Both the position numbers and the translations under genes were made by a program. Source: Plantactinospora sp. BC1 (GTDB lineage Bacteria; Actinomycetota; Actinomycetes; Mycobacteriales; Micromonosporaceae). From it: DNA of 64,000 nucleotides. Under the pieces are notes generated by a model. It was not told the DNA's origin, made no database searches, and saw only the letters and a list, made by a program, of their open reading frames with translations. The stretch spans positions 5,704,001 to 5,768,000 of the forward strand of contig NZ_CP028158.1 of NCBI RefSeq assembly GCF_003030345.1, read 5' to 3'. Below are positions 1 through 8,614 of this stretch, piece by piece. Position 1 is the first letter of the stretch, and every line of letters begins with the position of its first letter.

Positions 1-2
1 CG

Positions 3-812
3 AGCGAGAAGTTCGACGTCGAACTCGGGCCGGTCTTCGTGAACTTCCTCCTCGCCGACGAGGTCAACCGGGCACCGGCCAAGGTGCAGTCGGCGCTGCT
101 GGAGGTGATGTCCGAGCAGCAGGTGTCGATCGGCGGGCAGACCCACCGGGTGCCGAACCCGTTCCTGGTGATGGCCACCCAGAACCCGATCGAGCAGGAG
201 GGGGTCTATCCGCTGCCCGAGGCGCAGCGGGACCGCTTCCTCATGAAGATCATCGTCGGCTATCCCACCGACGCCGAGGAGCGGGAGATCGTCTACCGGA
301 TGGGGGTCAGCGCCCCCGAGCCGTCCTCGGTCTTCACCCCGCTCGAACTCGTCGGGCTGCAACAGAAGGCCGACAAGGTCTTCGTGCACAACGCCCTGGT
401 CGACTACGCCGTACGCCTGGTGCTGGCGACCCGGGCCCCGGCCGAGCACGGGATGCCGGACGTGGCCCAGCTCATCCAGTACGGTGCCAGCCCGCGCGCC
501 TCGCTCGGCATCGTCCGGGCCACCCGGGCGCTCGCGCTGATGCGTGGCCGGGACTACGCGCTGCCGCAGGACGTCCAGGACATCGCCCCGGACATCCTCC
601 GGCACCGGCTGGTGCTCAGCTACGACGCGCTGGCCGACAACATCCCCGCCGACCACGTCGTCGACCGGGTGATGTCCACCATCCCGCTGCCCTCGGTCGC
701 ACCCCGGCAGAACGCCACCCCCACCCCGCCGGCCGGTCCCGGGCTCGGCATCGGACCCGCGTCCGGGGTGCCGGCGGTCGGCTCGGCGTGGCCCGGGCGC
801 CCGCCGGCATGA
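3..812 (+). CDS. MoxR family AAA+ ATPase, 5' truncated by window edge
   Basis: The C-terminal 269 residues of a MoxR-type AAA+ chaperone ATPase. The reading frame is already open at the window edge, so the Walker A part lies outside. Visible landmarks are the Walker B stretch LLADEVNRAP, the sensor-1 ATQNP, the arginine-finger region PLPEAQRDRF and the sensor-2/lid region with GASPRAS. MoxR proteins are thought to act as chaperones that mature or activate partner complexes, often together with VWA proteins. It is followed by DUF58 and VWA genes with 4-base overlaps, the standard MoxR-DUF58-VWA operon. The last 40 residues are Pro/Gly rich and probably disordered. Confidence 0.95.
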   Translation, partial: SEKFDVELGPVFVNFLLADEVNRAPAKVQSALLEVMSEQQVSIGGQTHRVPNPFLVMATQNPIEQEGVYPLPEAQRDRFLMKIIVGYPTDAEEREIVYRMGVSAPEPSSVFTPLELVGLQQKADKVFVHNALVDYAVRLVLATRAPAEHGMPDVAQLIQYGASPRASLGIVRATRALALMRGRDYALPQDVQDIAPDILRHRLVLSYDALADNIPADHVVDRVMSTIPLPSVAPRQNATPTPPAGPGLGIGPASGVPAVGSAWPGRPPA

Positions 813-1765
813 CGTCGGCGACCGACGGCGGTCCGGCCCGGGCCGAGGCCGTACTCTCCCGGTTGCAGTTGCTGGTCACCCGCAAACTCGACGGACTGCT
901 CCAGGGCGACTACCTCGGACTGCTGCCGGGGCCCGGCACCGAGGCGGGGGAGTCCCGGGAGTACCGCCCCGGCGACGACGTACGCCGGATGGACTGGCCG
1001 GTGACGGCCCGGACGACGGTGCCGCACGTCCGGCGTACGGTCGCCGACCGGGAACTGGAGACCTGGCTTGCGGTGGACCTCTCGGCCAGCCTCGACTTCG
1101 GCACCGGCCGCTGGCTCAAGCGCGAACTCGTGATCGCGGCGGCGGCGGCGATCACCCACCTGACCGTGCGCGGCGGCAACCGGATCGGCGCGGTGATCGG
1201 CACCGGCCCGCCCCCCGGCGGCGGGACAGGGTCGCTCGCCACCCCGCCGGGGGTGCTGCGGCTGCCGGCCCGGCCCGGGCGCAAGGAGGCACAGGGGCTG
1301 CTCCGGGCCGTCGCCGGCACGCCGACCCGACCCGGGCGCACCGACCTCGGCCTGCTGGTGGACGCGCTCAACCGCCCGCCCCGGCGCCGGGGGATGGCGG
1401 TGGTGATCTCCGACTTCCTGGCCCCGCCGCAGCAGTGGGGACGCCCGGTACGCAAGCTCGGGGTCCGGCACGAGGTGCTCGCCGTCGAGGTCGTCGACCC
1501 GAGGGAACTGGAACTGCCGGACGTCGGGGTGCTGCCCGTCGTCGACCCGGAGACCGGTGAGCTGCACGAGGTGCAGACCGCCGACCCACGGCTGCGGCGC
1601 CGTTACGCCGCCGCGGCGGCAGCCCAGCGCGCCGCCATCGCCCACGAGCTGCGGGCCGCCGGAGCGGCGCACCTGCGGCTGCGTACCGACTCCGACTGGC
1701 TGCTGGACATGGTGCGCTTCGTCGCAGCGCAGCGGCACGCCCGTACCCGGGGGACGACACGATGA
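809..1765 (+). CDS. DUF58 domain-containing protein
   Basis: A 318-residue DUF58 protein. The DUF58 signature is clear near residues 50-70: YRPGDDVRRMDWPVTAR, matching the family pattern G-D-x-x-R-x-[IM]-x-W-x-x-x-A-R. I chose the ATG that overlaps the TGA of the MoxR gene (ATGA), typical of translational coupling; a GTG seven codons upstream in the same frame is possible. Its own stop overlaps the next ATG in the same way. DUF58 proteins are encoded between MoxR and VWA proteins and probably form part of the same cell-envelope or chaperone complex; the biochemical role is not settled. Confidence 0.95.
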   Translation: MTSATDGGPARAEAVLSRLQLLVTRKLDGLLQGDYLGLLPGPGTEAGESREYRPGDDVRRMDWPVTARTTVPHVRRTVADRELETWLAVDLSASLDFGTGRWLKRELVIAAAAAITHLTVRGGNRIGAVIGTGPPPGGGTGSLATPPGVLRLPARPGRKEAQGLLRAVAGTPTRPGRTDLGLLVDALNRPPRRRGMAVVISDFLAPPQQWGRPVRKLGVRHEVLAVEVVDPRELELPDVGVLPVVDPETGELHEVQTADPRLRRRYAAAAAAQRAAIAHELRAAGAAHLRLRTDSDWLLDMVRFVAAQRHARTRGTTR

Positions 1766-2712
1766 TCCGTTTTCTGCAACCGTGGTGGCTGCTCGCCGTG
1801 CTACCCGTGCTGCTGCTCGCCGGGGCGTACGTCTGGCGACAACTGCACCGCCGCACGTACGCGATGCGGTTCACCAACGTGGAGCTGCTGCGCACCCTCG
1901 TGCCGAAGGGGATCGGCTGGCGCCGGCACGCCGCGGCCGGGGTGATGCTGCTCAGCCTGCTGATCCTGGCCACCGGGATGGCCCGGCCCGCGATCGACAC
2001 CAAGGAGCCGCTGGAGCGGGCCACCATCATGCTGGCGATCGACGTGTCGCTGTCGATGGAGGCCGACGACGTGACGCCGAACCGGCTGGAGGCGGCCCAG
2101 GAGGCGGCGAAGCAGTTCGTCGCGGAGCTGCCGCCGAGCTACAACCTCGGGCTGGTCGCCTTCGCCAAGTCCGCAAACGTACTGGTGCCGCCGGGCAAGG
2201 ACCGCCCGGCGGTGACCCAGGCCATCGACGGTCTGGTGCTGGCCGAGGCGACCGCGACCGGCGAGGCGGTCTTCACCTGCCTGGAGGCGATCCGGTCGGT
2301 GCCGGCGGACGGTGCCCAGGGCATCCCGCCGGCCCGGATCGTGCTGCTCTCCGACGGCTACCGCACCTCGGGCCGCTCGGTCGAGGAGGCCGGTGCGGCG
2401 GCGCAGGCGGCGAACGTGCCGGTCTCGACCATCGCGTTCGGCACCGACTCGGGCCAGGTCGACATCGGCGGCCAGGTGCAGCGGGTACCGGTCGACCGGC
2501 TGGCCCTGGCCGAGCTGGCCGAGACGACGCAGGGCTTCTTCTACGAGGCGGCCTCGGTCACCGAGCTGAAGCAGGTCTACCAGGACATGGGCAGCTCGAT
2601 CGGGTTCCGCACCGAGGCCCGGGAGATCACCCAGTGGTACGCGGGGATCGCGCTGCTCTTCGCGCTCGGCGCGGCGGGACTGAGCCTGCTCTGGACGTCC
2701 CGCCTGGTGTGA
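1762..2712 (+). CDS. VWA domain-containing membrane protein (BatA-like)
   Basis: A 316-residue protein with two N-terminal membrane segments (about residues 8-25 and 54-72), a von Willebrand factor A domain and a C-terminal membrane segment (about 292-312). The metal-ion-dependent adhesion site is intact: DVSLS near residue 95 and the later TATGEA and LLSDG motifs. The architecture is that of the BatA/aerotolerance-type proteins found beside MoxR. The start ATG overlaps the TGA of the DUF58 gene, so the three genes form one coupled operon. The VWA domain should face one side of the membrane and bind a partner through Mg2+; that is family knowledge, not seen here. Confidence 0.95.
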   Translation: MIRFLQPWWLLAVLPVLLLAGAYVWRQLHRRTYAMRFTNVELLRTLVPKGIGWRRHAAAGVMLLSLLILATGMARPAIDTKEPLERATIMLAIDVSLSMEADDVTPNRLEAAQEAAKQFVAELPPSYNLGLVAFAKSANVLVPPGKDRPAVTQAIDGLVLAEATATGEAVFTCLEAIRSVPADGAQGIPPARIVLLSDGYRTSGRSVEEAGAAAQAANVPVSTIAFGTDSGQVDIGGQVQRVPVDRLALAELAETTQGFFYEAASVTELKQVYQDMGSSIGFRTEAREITQWYAGIALLFALGAAGLSLLWTSRLV

Positions 2713-2838
2713 CGGCGGTCGTCACGCGGGTGGCGGTCGTCACGCGGCTGGCGGTCGTCATGGAGCCGACGGTCGGCCCGGGGTCGACCGTCGGCCCGGG
2801 GGTGGTGGTTGTCGCGGGAGTGGCGGTCGTCACGGGGT
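2713..2838. repeat. Degenerate short tandem repeats after the VWA gene
   Basis: Directly after the VWA stop the DNA repeats a unit close to GTGGCGGTCGTCACGCGG four to five times, with a middle part that repeats GACGGTCGGCCCGGGG. Each unit contains the near-palindrome GTGGCGGTCGTCAC, so the transcript could fold into several hairpins. It may act as an operon terminator or stabiliser. No reading frame here looks protein-like. Confidence 0.6.
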
Positions 2839-2916
2839 CGCGCGGACCAGGATGAAGACCAGCACGACCCAGGCGGCGGCGAGGGTGAAGCCCAGCGGGG
2901 CGACGTAACGCTGCAT
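2830..2916 (-). CDS. Putative 28-residue single-pass membrane microprotein
   Basis: A short ORF starting MQRYVAPLG and ending LVRATP. Residues 5-24 form one continuous hydrophobic helix (GFTLAAAWVVLVFILV) bordered by Arg residues, as in small bacterial membrane peptides. A good Shine-Dalgarno sequence GGAGAG lies 8 bases before the ATG. It lies antisense and convergent to the VWA gene, 118 bases from its stop, and lacks any other plausible gene upstream on the same strand except the leader described at 3153-3219. I do not recognise the family; it resembles other one-helix peptides such as KdpF in size only. Expression is not shown by sequence alone. Confidence 0.45.
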   Translation of the reverse strand: MQRYVAPLGFTLAAAWVVLVFILVRATP

Positions 2917-3152
2917 GATTCTGCTCTCCGGGTGGCGACTGGAGACGTCCGGCGGGCGGCGCGGGGCCACGCGGGAGCGTCTCGGGGATCAGTGGGCGCG
3001 CACACGAAGTCGTGACCGGACAGCTCCACACACCTCGGCTCGGCGACAGCCATCGGAAGACGCACGGCCGGACGGCACGCCGGCAGGTGCCGGAGCGGTC
3101 CGGGGATGCGGTGTGGAGCGGAACTGGGTCAGTCGGCGGGAGACGTCACGGC

Positions 3153-3219
3153 TCAGGCGGACTGACCAAGGACCCGGCCACGACTGGGAGGATCGCTATT
3201 TCGCACAGCGATCACCTCC
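3153..3219 (-). promoter_or_regulatory. Hairpin that hides a perfect Shine-Dalgarno site and a 17-codon ORF
   Basis: On the minus strand a perfect GGAGGTGATC ribosome-binding site stands 8 bases before a GTG that opens a 17-codon ORF (starts MRNSDPP, ends LGQSA). The site and the bases up to the GTG pair with a downstream copy: arms 3207-3219 and 3187-3197 match perfectly except for a 2-base bulge, and the GTG opens the 9-base loop. Such a fold would block ribosome entry. The downstream gene on this strand is the 28-residue membrane ORF. The remaining 2917-3343 sequence shows nothing else I can support. Confidence 0.45.
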
Positions 3220-3343
3220 AAATGTCGACCGGACCTTGAACGTGAGTCATCGTACACCCGCGGGGCCCGGTGGCCGCAGTCGGCATCCGGGTCCCGCGGG
3301 TGTCGGCTCTCCGACCGCGCCGGCGGAAAAGCGGCTCCGCCGG

Positions 3344-4597
3344 TCACTCTGCGTATCGATCCGGGCCGCCCCGGGGCCGTCCGGACTCCGCTTCACCGCC
3401 CTCGCGGGTGCCCCGCCGCCGATAGCCGCCGGCCCGGCCGACCAGCACGGCGAGGACCAGGAGCAGCAGCGGCAGCCAGGCCAGCCGGGCGGCGACCCAG
3501 CCGGGTCCGTCCGGCGCGGTGTGCAGTCCGGGTACGGCACCGGCGCCGGCCAGCCGGGCCCCGAGCGCGGCGAGTGCGGTCACCCCGAGCAGCGTGCTCT
3601 GGTGCCACAGGTAGACGCTGATCGCCACGGCGTTGAGCCGGTCCACCGGGGCCCACCGGGCCGGCCGGGCCAGCGCCCGGCCCAGCGCCGGCCGGAGCAG
3701 CAGCGCCGCGCCGACCTGCGCCAGCGCCAGGCAGACCGCGAAGAGCGACGGCGGGTCCAGGTTGGACATCCCCTCCCCGGGCACCCCGACCGCGCTGAGC
3801 GGATAGCCCGCCCAGCCCAGCCCGGCCATCCCGGCCGCACCGGCCAGCAGCAGCCCGACGGCGGTGCGCCGGCCGCCGAGCCGGCCGTCGGCGAGGGCCA
3901 TCCCGAGCAGGTACGGCAGCAGCCAGCCGGCCAGCACCGCGACCGGTACCCGCCACGCCCCGTCCCCGGGCAGCGGCACCGGCCACCCCGACGGGTCCCC
4001 GCCCCGACCCGCCAGGTCGCTGAGCGTGACCAACGCCACGGCCGGTACGGCGAGCCGGAGCGGCCCGTACCGGTCCAGCGCCCGGGCCAGCGGGGCGGTG
4101 GACGCGATCAGCACCACCAGCGGCAGCAGGAACCACAGTGGACTGACCACCAGCGTGGCGGCGGTGCGCAGGGTTCCCGCCGGGGTGCCGAGCAGGGCGG
4201 CGGCGGCGAGTACCGCCAGCCAGCCGCCGAGCAGCAGCAGTACCGGCCGACCCAGTCGACCGAGCCGCCGACGCAGCCACGGCACCGGGCCCAGCCCCCG
4301 GGCGGCCGCCGAGCGGAGCGACCGGGCCGAGGCGTACCCGCTGACGAAGAAGAAGAGCCCGAGCGTCTGGAACAGCCAGCTCACCGGCACCAGCGCCGGC
4401 ATCGCGGCCAGCGGGCTGGCGGTGCGCAGCGCGCCGTCCGGGCCGAGTACCAGGGCGGTGACCAGCCAGTGCCCGAAGACGACCCCGCCGATCGCGTACG
4501 CCCGCAGTCCGTCGACGCCCCGGTCCCGGCCGCCGCCCTCCGACGGCACCCGGTGCGGGGTCGTCCCCTCGGTCCGGCGCCGTTCGAGCAGACTCAT
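3344..4597 (-). CDS. Acyltransferase family 3 integral membrane protein
   Basis: A 417-residue multi-pass membrane protein of the acyltransferase-3 (OafA/NodX-like) family. The N-terminal signature is present: VDGLRAYAI followed by the conserved His in FGHWL, then LGLFFFVSGYASA, and late in the protein the ISVYLWHQS motif. About ten hydrophobic segments follow one another. These enzymes move acyl groups from the cytoplasm onto extracytoplasmic sugars or lipids. The ATG overlaps the stop of the upstream hydrolase (ATGA), so the two are translated together and may act on the same envelope substrate. A second member lies at 26812-28179 and shares the same signature segments. Confidence 0.88.
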   Translation of the reverse strand: MSLLERRRTEGTTPHRVPSEGGGRDRGVDGLRAYAIGGVVFGHWLVTALVLGPDGALRTASPLAAMPALVPVSWLFQTLGLFFFVSGYASARSLRSAAARGLGPVPWLRRRLGRLGRPVLLLLGGWLAVLAAAALLGTPAGTLRTAATLVVSPLWFLLPLVVLIASTAPLARALDRYGPLRLAVPAVALVTLSDLAGRGGDPSGWPVPLPGDGAWRVPVAVLAGWLLPYLLGMALADGRLGGRRTAVGLLLAGAAGMAGLGWAGYPLSAVGVPGEGMSNLDPPSLFAVCLALAQVGAALLLRPALGRALARPARWAPVDRLNAVAISVYLWHQSTLLGVTALAALGARLAGAGAVPGLHTAPDGPGWVAARLAWLPLLLLVLAVLVGRAGGYRRRGTREGGEAESGRPRGGPDRYAE

Positions 4598-5553
4598 CGG
4601 ACGGTCCCCGCCGCCGCGCGGGCCGGCTGCCGGTCGACCCCGGCCTCCGGTACGTCGCCGCCGGCCGCACCGAGCGTGACCAGGGCGGTCGCCCGCAGCG
4701 TCGCGCTGCCCGGCACCAGGTAGCCGTCGTGGCCGCGCACCCCGTCCACCGGCAGCGGCCGGGCGCCGAACTCCGGCGCGGCCGGCCGGACGCCGTGCCC
4801 GAAGCCGAACACCCGCACCGGGGGCAGCCGGCGGATCCAGTCGTCCGGGGCCTCGGCCGCCCAGACCCGGGCGGCGGTGTCCAGTTCGGCCACCCGGTCC
4901 ACGCCGGTGCCGATCCCGGCCAGCGTCACCAGGTCGGTCACCTGCGGCGGCACCCGGGACGCGGCCAGCCCGACCACCAGCGCGCCGTAGCTGTGCCCGA
5001 TCAGCGTCACCGCCGCGCCCGGGCGGTGCCGGGCCAGCGTCCGGGTCAGCTCGACCAGGGCATCCGCCCCGGCCTGCGCGTGCTCGGCGCGGGCCGCCGC
5101 CCGGCCCAGCCCGTTCGGCGGGTCGTAGCCGAGCCAGGCCAGCACCGCCACCCGGGCACCGGGCCGGACGGCACGGGCCTGGTCGTAGAGGGCGCGGGCC
5201 TGGACGGCGGGCGCGCGTCGGCGTACCCCGCCCAGGCCACGGTCGAAGTCCCGCAGTCTGCTGTCCACCCCCGGTACCAGCACGGCGATCCGGTCGGCGG
5301 TGCCGAGGTCGCCGAAGACCTCCACGGCCAGCCCGTCCCCGCGCGGGTCGAACGCCAGGAAGGACCGCCCGGCGGCCGCCCAGCCGGCGTACGGCGCACC
5401 GGCCGCCCGCATCGCCGCCGCCACCGCCGGGTACGCCTCGACGAACCCGGCCCGGGCCACCGCCACCTCGCTCGCCCCGGCCGGCGGCGGCACCATCAGC
5501 CCCAGCGCGAGCAGACCGGCCACCACCGGTCGTACCGCCGGTCGCCACACCAT
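4594..5553 (-). CDS. Secreted alpha/beta hydrolase (DUF1023 type)
   Basis: A 319-residue protein with an N-terminal signal peptide (hydrophobic core about residues 9-22, cleavage near AGASE). The nucleophile elbow GHSYGA (Ser about residue 186) and the upstream segment VLVPGVDSRL match the actinobacterial DUF1023 alpha/beta hydrolases. A strong GGAGGGAG site precedes the ATG by about 8 bases. It is the first gene of a two-gene operon with the membrane acyltransferase. Likely an extracellular or surface esterase/lipase; the substrate is unknown. The catalytic His is probably that of RGHDGYL near the C-terminus. Confidence 0.85.
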   Translation of the reverse strand: MVWRPAVRPVVAGLLALGLMVPPPAGASEVAVARAGFVEAYPAVAAAMRAAGAPYAGWAAAGRSFLAFDPRGDGLAVEVFGDLGTADRIAVLVPGVDSRLRDFDRGLGGVRRRAPAVQARALYDQARAVRPGARVAVLAWLGYDPPNGLGRAAARAEHAQAGADALVELTRTLARHRPGAAVTLIGHSYGALVVGLAASRVPPQVTDLVTLAGIGTGVDRVAELDTAARVWAAEAPDDWIRRLPPVRVFGFGHGVRPAAPEFGARPLPVDGVRGHDGYLVPGSATLRATALVTLGAAGGDVPEAGVDRQPARAAAGTVR

Positions 5554-5673
5554 CCCGAACTCCCTCCGGTCGCCTTCGGAGCCGAGAATGCGTGCTCGGA
5601 GGGGGTCGGCGCGTCACGCCACGGGACGGCTTCCGGCGGCCTACCCGGGGACTACGGCAGGGCTACCGGGGCA

Positions 5674-6339
5674 CTAGTCGCCGGCCGCGACCAGCCCGGA
5701 CTCGTACGCGACGACCACCGCCTGGGCCCGGTCGCGCAGGTCGAGCTTGCTCAGGATCCGCCCGACGTGGGTCTTCACGGTCTGTTCCGCGACGATCAGC
5801 TCGGCGGCGATTTCCCCGTTGGAGCGCCCCCGGGCGATCAGCCGGAGCACCTCGGTCTCCCGGGGGGTGAGCCCGGCCAGGCTGGTCGGGCGGGGCCGGT
5901 CCCGGCCGGGCCGGGCGGCGAACTCGGCGATCAGCCGACGGGTCACCGCCGGGGCGAGCAGCGCGTCGCCGGCCGCGACCACCCGGACCGCGTGCACCAG
6001 GTCGGCCGCCGGGGCGTCCTTGAGCAGGAAGCCGCTGGCGCCGGCCCGCAGCGCCTCGTAGACGTAGTCGTCGAGGTCGAAGGTGGTCAGGATGAGGACC
6101 CGGGGCCGGTCCGCCGCCGGCCGGTCGCCGAGCAGCTGCCGGGTCGCGGCCAGGCCGTCCAGCACCGGCATCCGGACGTCCATCAGCACCACGTCCGGGT
6201 CGAGTCGCCGGGCCGCGGTGACCGCGTCGGCACCGTTCGCCGCGTCGCCGACCACCAGCAGGTCGGGCTGGGCCGCCAGCAGCGCCCCGAAGCCCTGCCG
6301 GACCATCGCCTGGTCGTCGGCGATCAGCACCCGGATCAT
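5674..6339 (-). CDS. LuxR/NarL-family response regulator
   Basis: A 221-residue response regulator. The receiver domain has the acidic pair IADDQ (residues 7-10), the phosphoacceptor Asp54 in LMDVRMP, and Lys107 in LLKDAP. The C-terminal part (about 150-215) is a LuxR helix-turn-helix with LTPRETEVLRLIARGRSNGEIA. It is the partner of the histidine kinase directly upstream; its ATG overlaps the kinase TGA. The domain layout is that of DesR/LiaR-type regulators, which often control envelope or transporter genes. A perfect TACCCGGGTA palindrome at 7702-7711, upstream of the kinase, is a possible autoregulatory site. Confidence 0.95.
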   Translation of the reverse strand: MIRVLIADDQAMVRQGFGALLAAQPDLLVVGDAANGADAVTAARRLDPDVVLMDVRMPVLDGLAATRQLLGDRPAADRPRVLILTTFDLDDYVYEALRAGASGFLLKDAPAADLVHAVRVVAAGDALLAPAVTRRLIAEFAARPGRDRPRPTSLAGLTPRETEVLRLIARGRSNGEIAAELIVAEQTVKTHVGRILSKLDLRDRAQAVVVAYESGLVAAGD

Positions 6340-7637
6340 CGGGGCGTACCTCCGTCGGGCTCGGCGGTCGGCTCCGGGGCGTAGGGCAGGTGCGCGGTGA
6401 CCGCGTACCCGTGGTCGTCGGTCGGGCCGGCCCGCAGCCGGCCGCCGAGCAGCCGGACCCGCTCCCGCATCCCGGTCAGCCCGTGCCCGGCGGGGCCGGC
6501 GGCGTTCCCCGGCCGGCCGGCGCCGGGACCGGCCGGGTCGTTCCAGACCCCGATGACCAGCGCGGTGTCGTCCGCGTCCACCGACACCCGCACGGCCGTC
6601 CCGGGCGCGTGCCGGGCCGCGTTCGCCAGGGCCTCCTGGATGATCCGGTACCCGGCCAGCCCGACCGCCTCCGGCACCGCCCGGCGCTGCTCCGGCTCCG
6701 GACCGGTGGCGACCGTCACCGACATCCCGGCCCGGCGGGCCGCCTCGACCAGCTCCGGTACGTCGGCCAGCCCCGGCTGCGGCGCGGTCTGCGGTGCCGC
6801 CGACTCGCTGCGGAGTACCCCGAGCAGCCGGCGCATGTCGGTGAGCGCCTCCCGGGCCGACCCGGCGATCGCGGTGAACTCGTCCCGGGCCGGCTCGGGC
6901 AGCTCGCCCAGCCGGTACGGCGCGGTCTCCGCCTGCACGGCGATCATCGACATGTGGTGCGCGACGACGTCGTGCATCTCCCGGGCGATCCGGGTCCGTT
7001 CCTCCAGCACCGCCCGGCGGGCCTGCTCCAGCTCGCTGCGTTCGGCCTGTTCGGCCAGGGCCCGCTGGCTCTGCCGGCGCCGCCGCACCTGGTCGCCGAC
7101 GATCAGGATCGCCAGGAAGAGGAGCGCCACCCCGTGCGCGTTGGCCCGGGTCGGCACGAACACGTACGCTGGCAGCACGCTGAGCAGCCCCGCCCAGGCG
7201 GCGATCCCCAGGCTGGTCCGGGCGGCCAGCACCAGCAGGACGAAGAGGAAGGCGATGATCTGCACCGGGCTCCACGGCCACGACTCGCCCGGCAGTGCGT
7301 CGATCACCCCGAGGTAGAGCAGCGGGTAGCCGAACCGCCAGGCGAACAGCGGGCGGAACGGTGCGAGTACCGCCGGCAGGGTTCCGCCGACGCCGAGCGC
7401 GACCGCCAGCCATCCGGGCAGGCCCCGGGTGTCGGTCAGGTACTGGATGCCGGCGATGGTGATGCCGACCAGGGCGAAGATCAGCACCGGCGCCAGGAAC
7501 TGCCGGGCGCCCTCCCACACTCGTCGCCACCTGCCGGGCGGGCCGGTCGGCGGTGACAGCGGAAAGTCCGCCCCGACCAGCAGCCGGCGCAGGTCGTCGC
7601 GGCCGGTGCGTAGCGCCTCGGCGGTGCCGTTCTCCAT
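6336..7637 (-). CDS. Membrane sensor histidine kinase (HisKA_3 type)
   Basis: A 433-residue kinase. Four to six membrane helices fill residues 48-180, followed by a short coiled coil (about 185-215) and the HisKA_3 dimerisation helix with phosphoacceptor His222 in REMHDVVAHHM. The HATPase part shows NAARHA (N box) and GHGLTGMRERV (G box). No extracellular sensor domain is visible, so it probably senses through its membrane part. The ATG was chosen over an adjacent GTG because a TACCCT -10 element lies 7 bases before the ATG with no ribosome-binding site, the pattern of a leaderless transcript. It is coupled to the response regulator by a 4-base overlap. Confidence 0.93.
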   Translation of the reverse strand: MENGTAEALRTGRDDLRRLLVGADFPLSPPTGPPGRWRRVWEGARQFLAPVLIFALVGITIAGIQYLTDTRGLPGWLAVALGVGGTLPAVLAPFRPLFAWRFGYPLLYLGVIDALPGESWPWSPVQIIAFLFVLLVLAARTSLGIAAWAGLLSVLPAYVFVPTRANAHGVALLFLAILIVGDQVRRRRQSQRALAEQAERSELEQARRAVLEERTRIAREMHDVVAHHMSMIAVQAETAPYRLGELPEPARDEFTAIAGSAREALTDMRRLLGVLRSESAAPQTAPQPGLADVPELVEAARRAGMSVTVATGPEPEQRRAVPEAVGLAGYRIIQEALANAARHAPGTAVRVSVDADDTALVIGVWNDPAGPGAGRPGNAAGPAGHGLTGMRERVRLLGGRLRAGPTDDHGYAVTAHLPYAPEPTAEPDGGTPR

Positions 7638-7644
7638 CACCGGC

Positions 7645-7711
7645 AGGGTACGGGTGCCAGCTCCGCCCCGTCGTCACCCCGTGGCACGACGCCGCCGGTA
7701 GTACCCGGGTA
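7645..7711 (-). promoter_or_regulatory. Leaderless promoter and palindrome before the histidine kinase
   Basis: On the minus strand TACCCT (7645-7650) sits 7 bases before the kinase ATG, giving a transcript that would begin at or next to the start codon. Further upstream the perfect palindrome TACCCGGGTA (7702-7711) is followed by a second CCCGGGT; it could bind the response regulator. The same interval must also hold the promoter of the divergent fabG, for which TAGTCT near 7751 is a weak candidate. Confidence 0.4.
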
Positions 7712-7753
7712 TCACCCCACCCGGGTTACGGATTACCTGCCGGTAGCGCCTAG

Positions 7754-8500
<747 letters not shown>

Positions 8501-8614
8501 CCGGCCCGGACCCGGGGCAATCACTGGCACAATCGCCCAGGCGCCGTGATCGGCCGGGACGGACCCGGACCGCCACGGGACGCGGGGGACCACGACGGTT
8601 TGGAGGATCTTCAC

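Noticed and set aside
2713-2838. CRISPR-like array
   Set aside because: Units are degenerate, adjoin without unique spacers and number only four or five.
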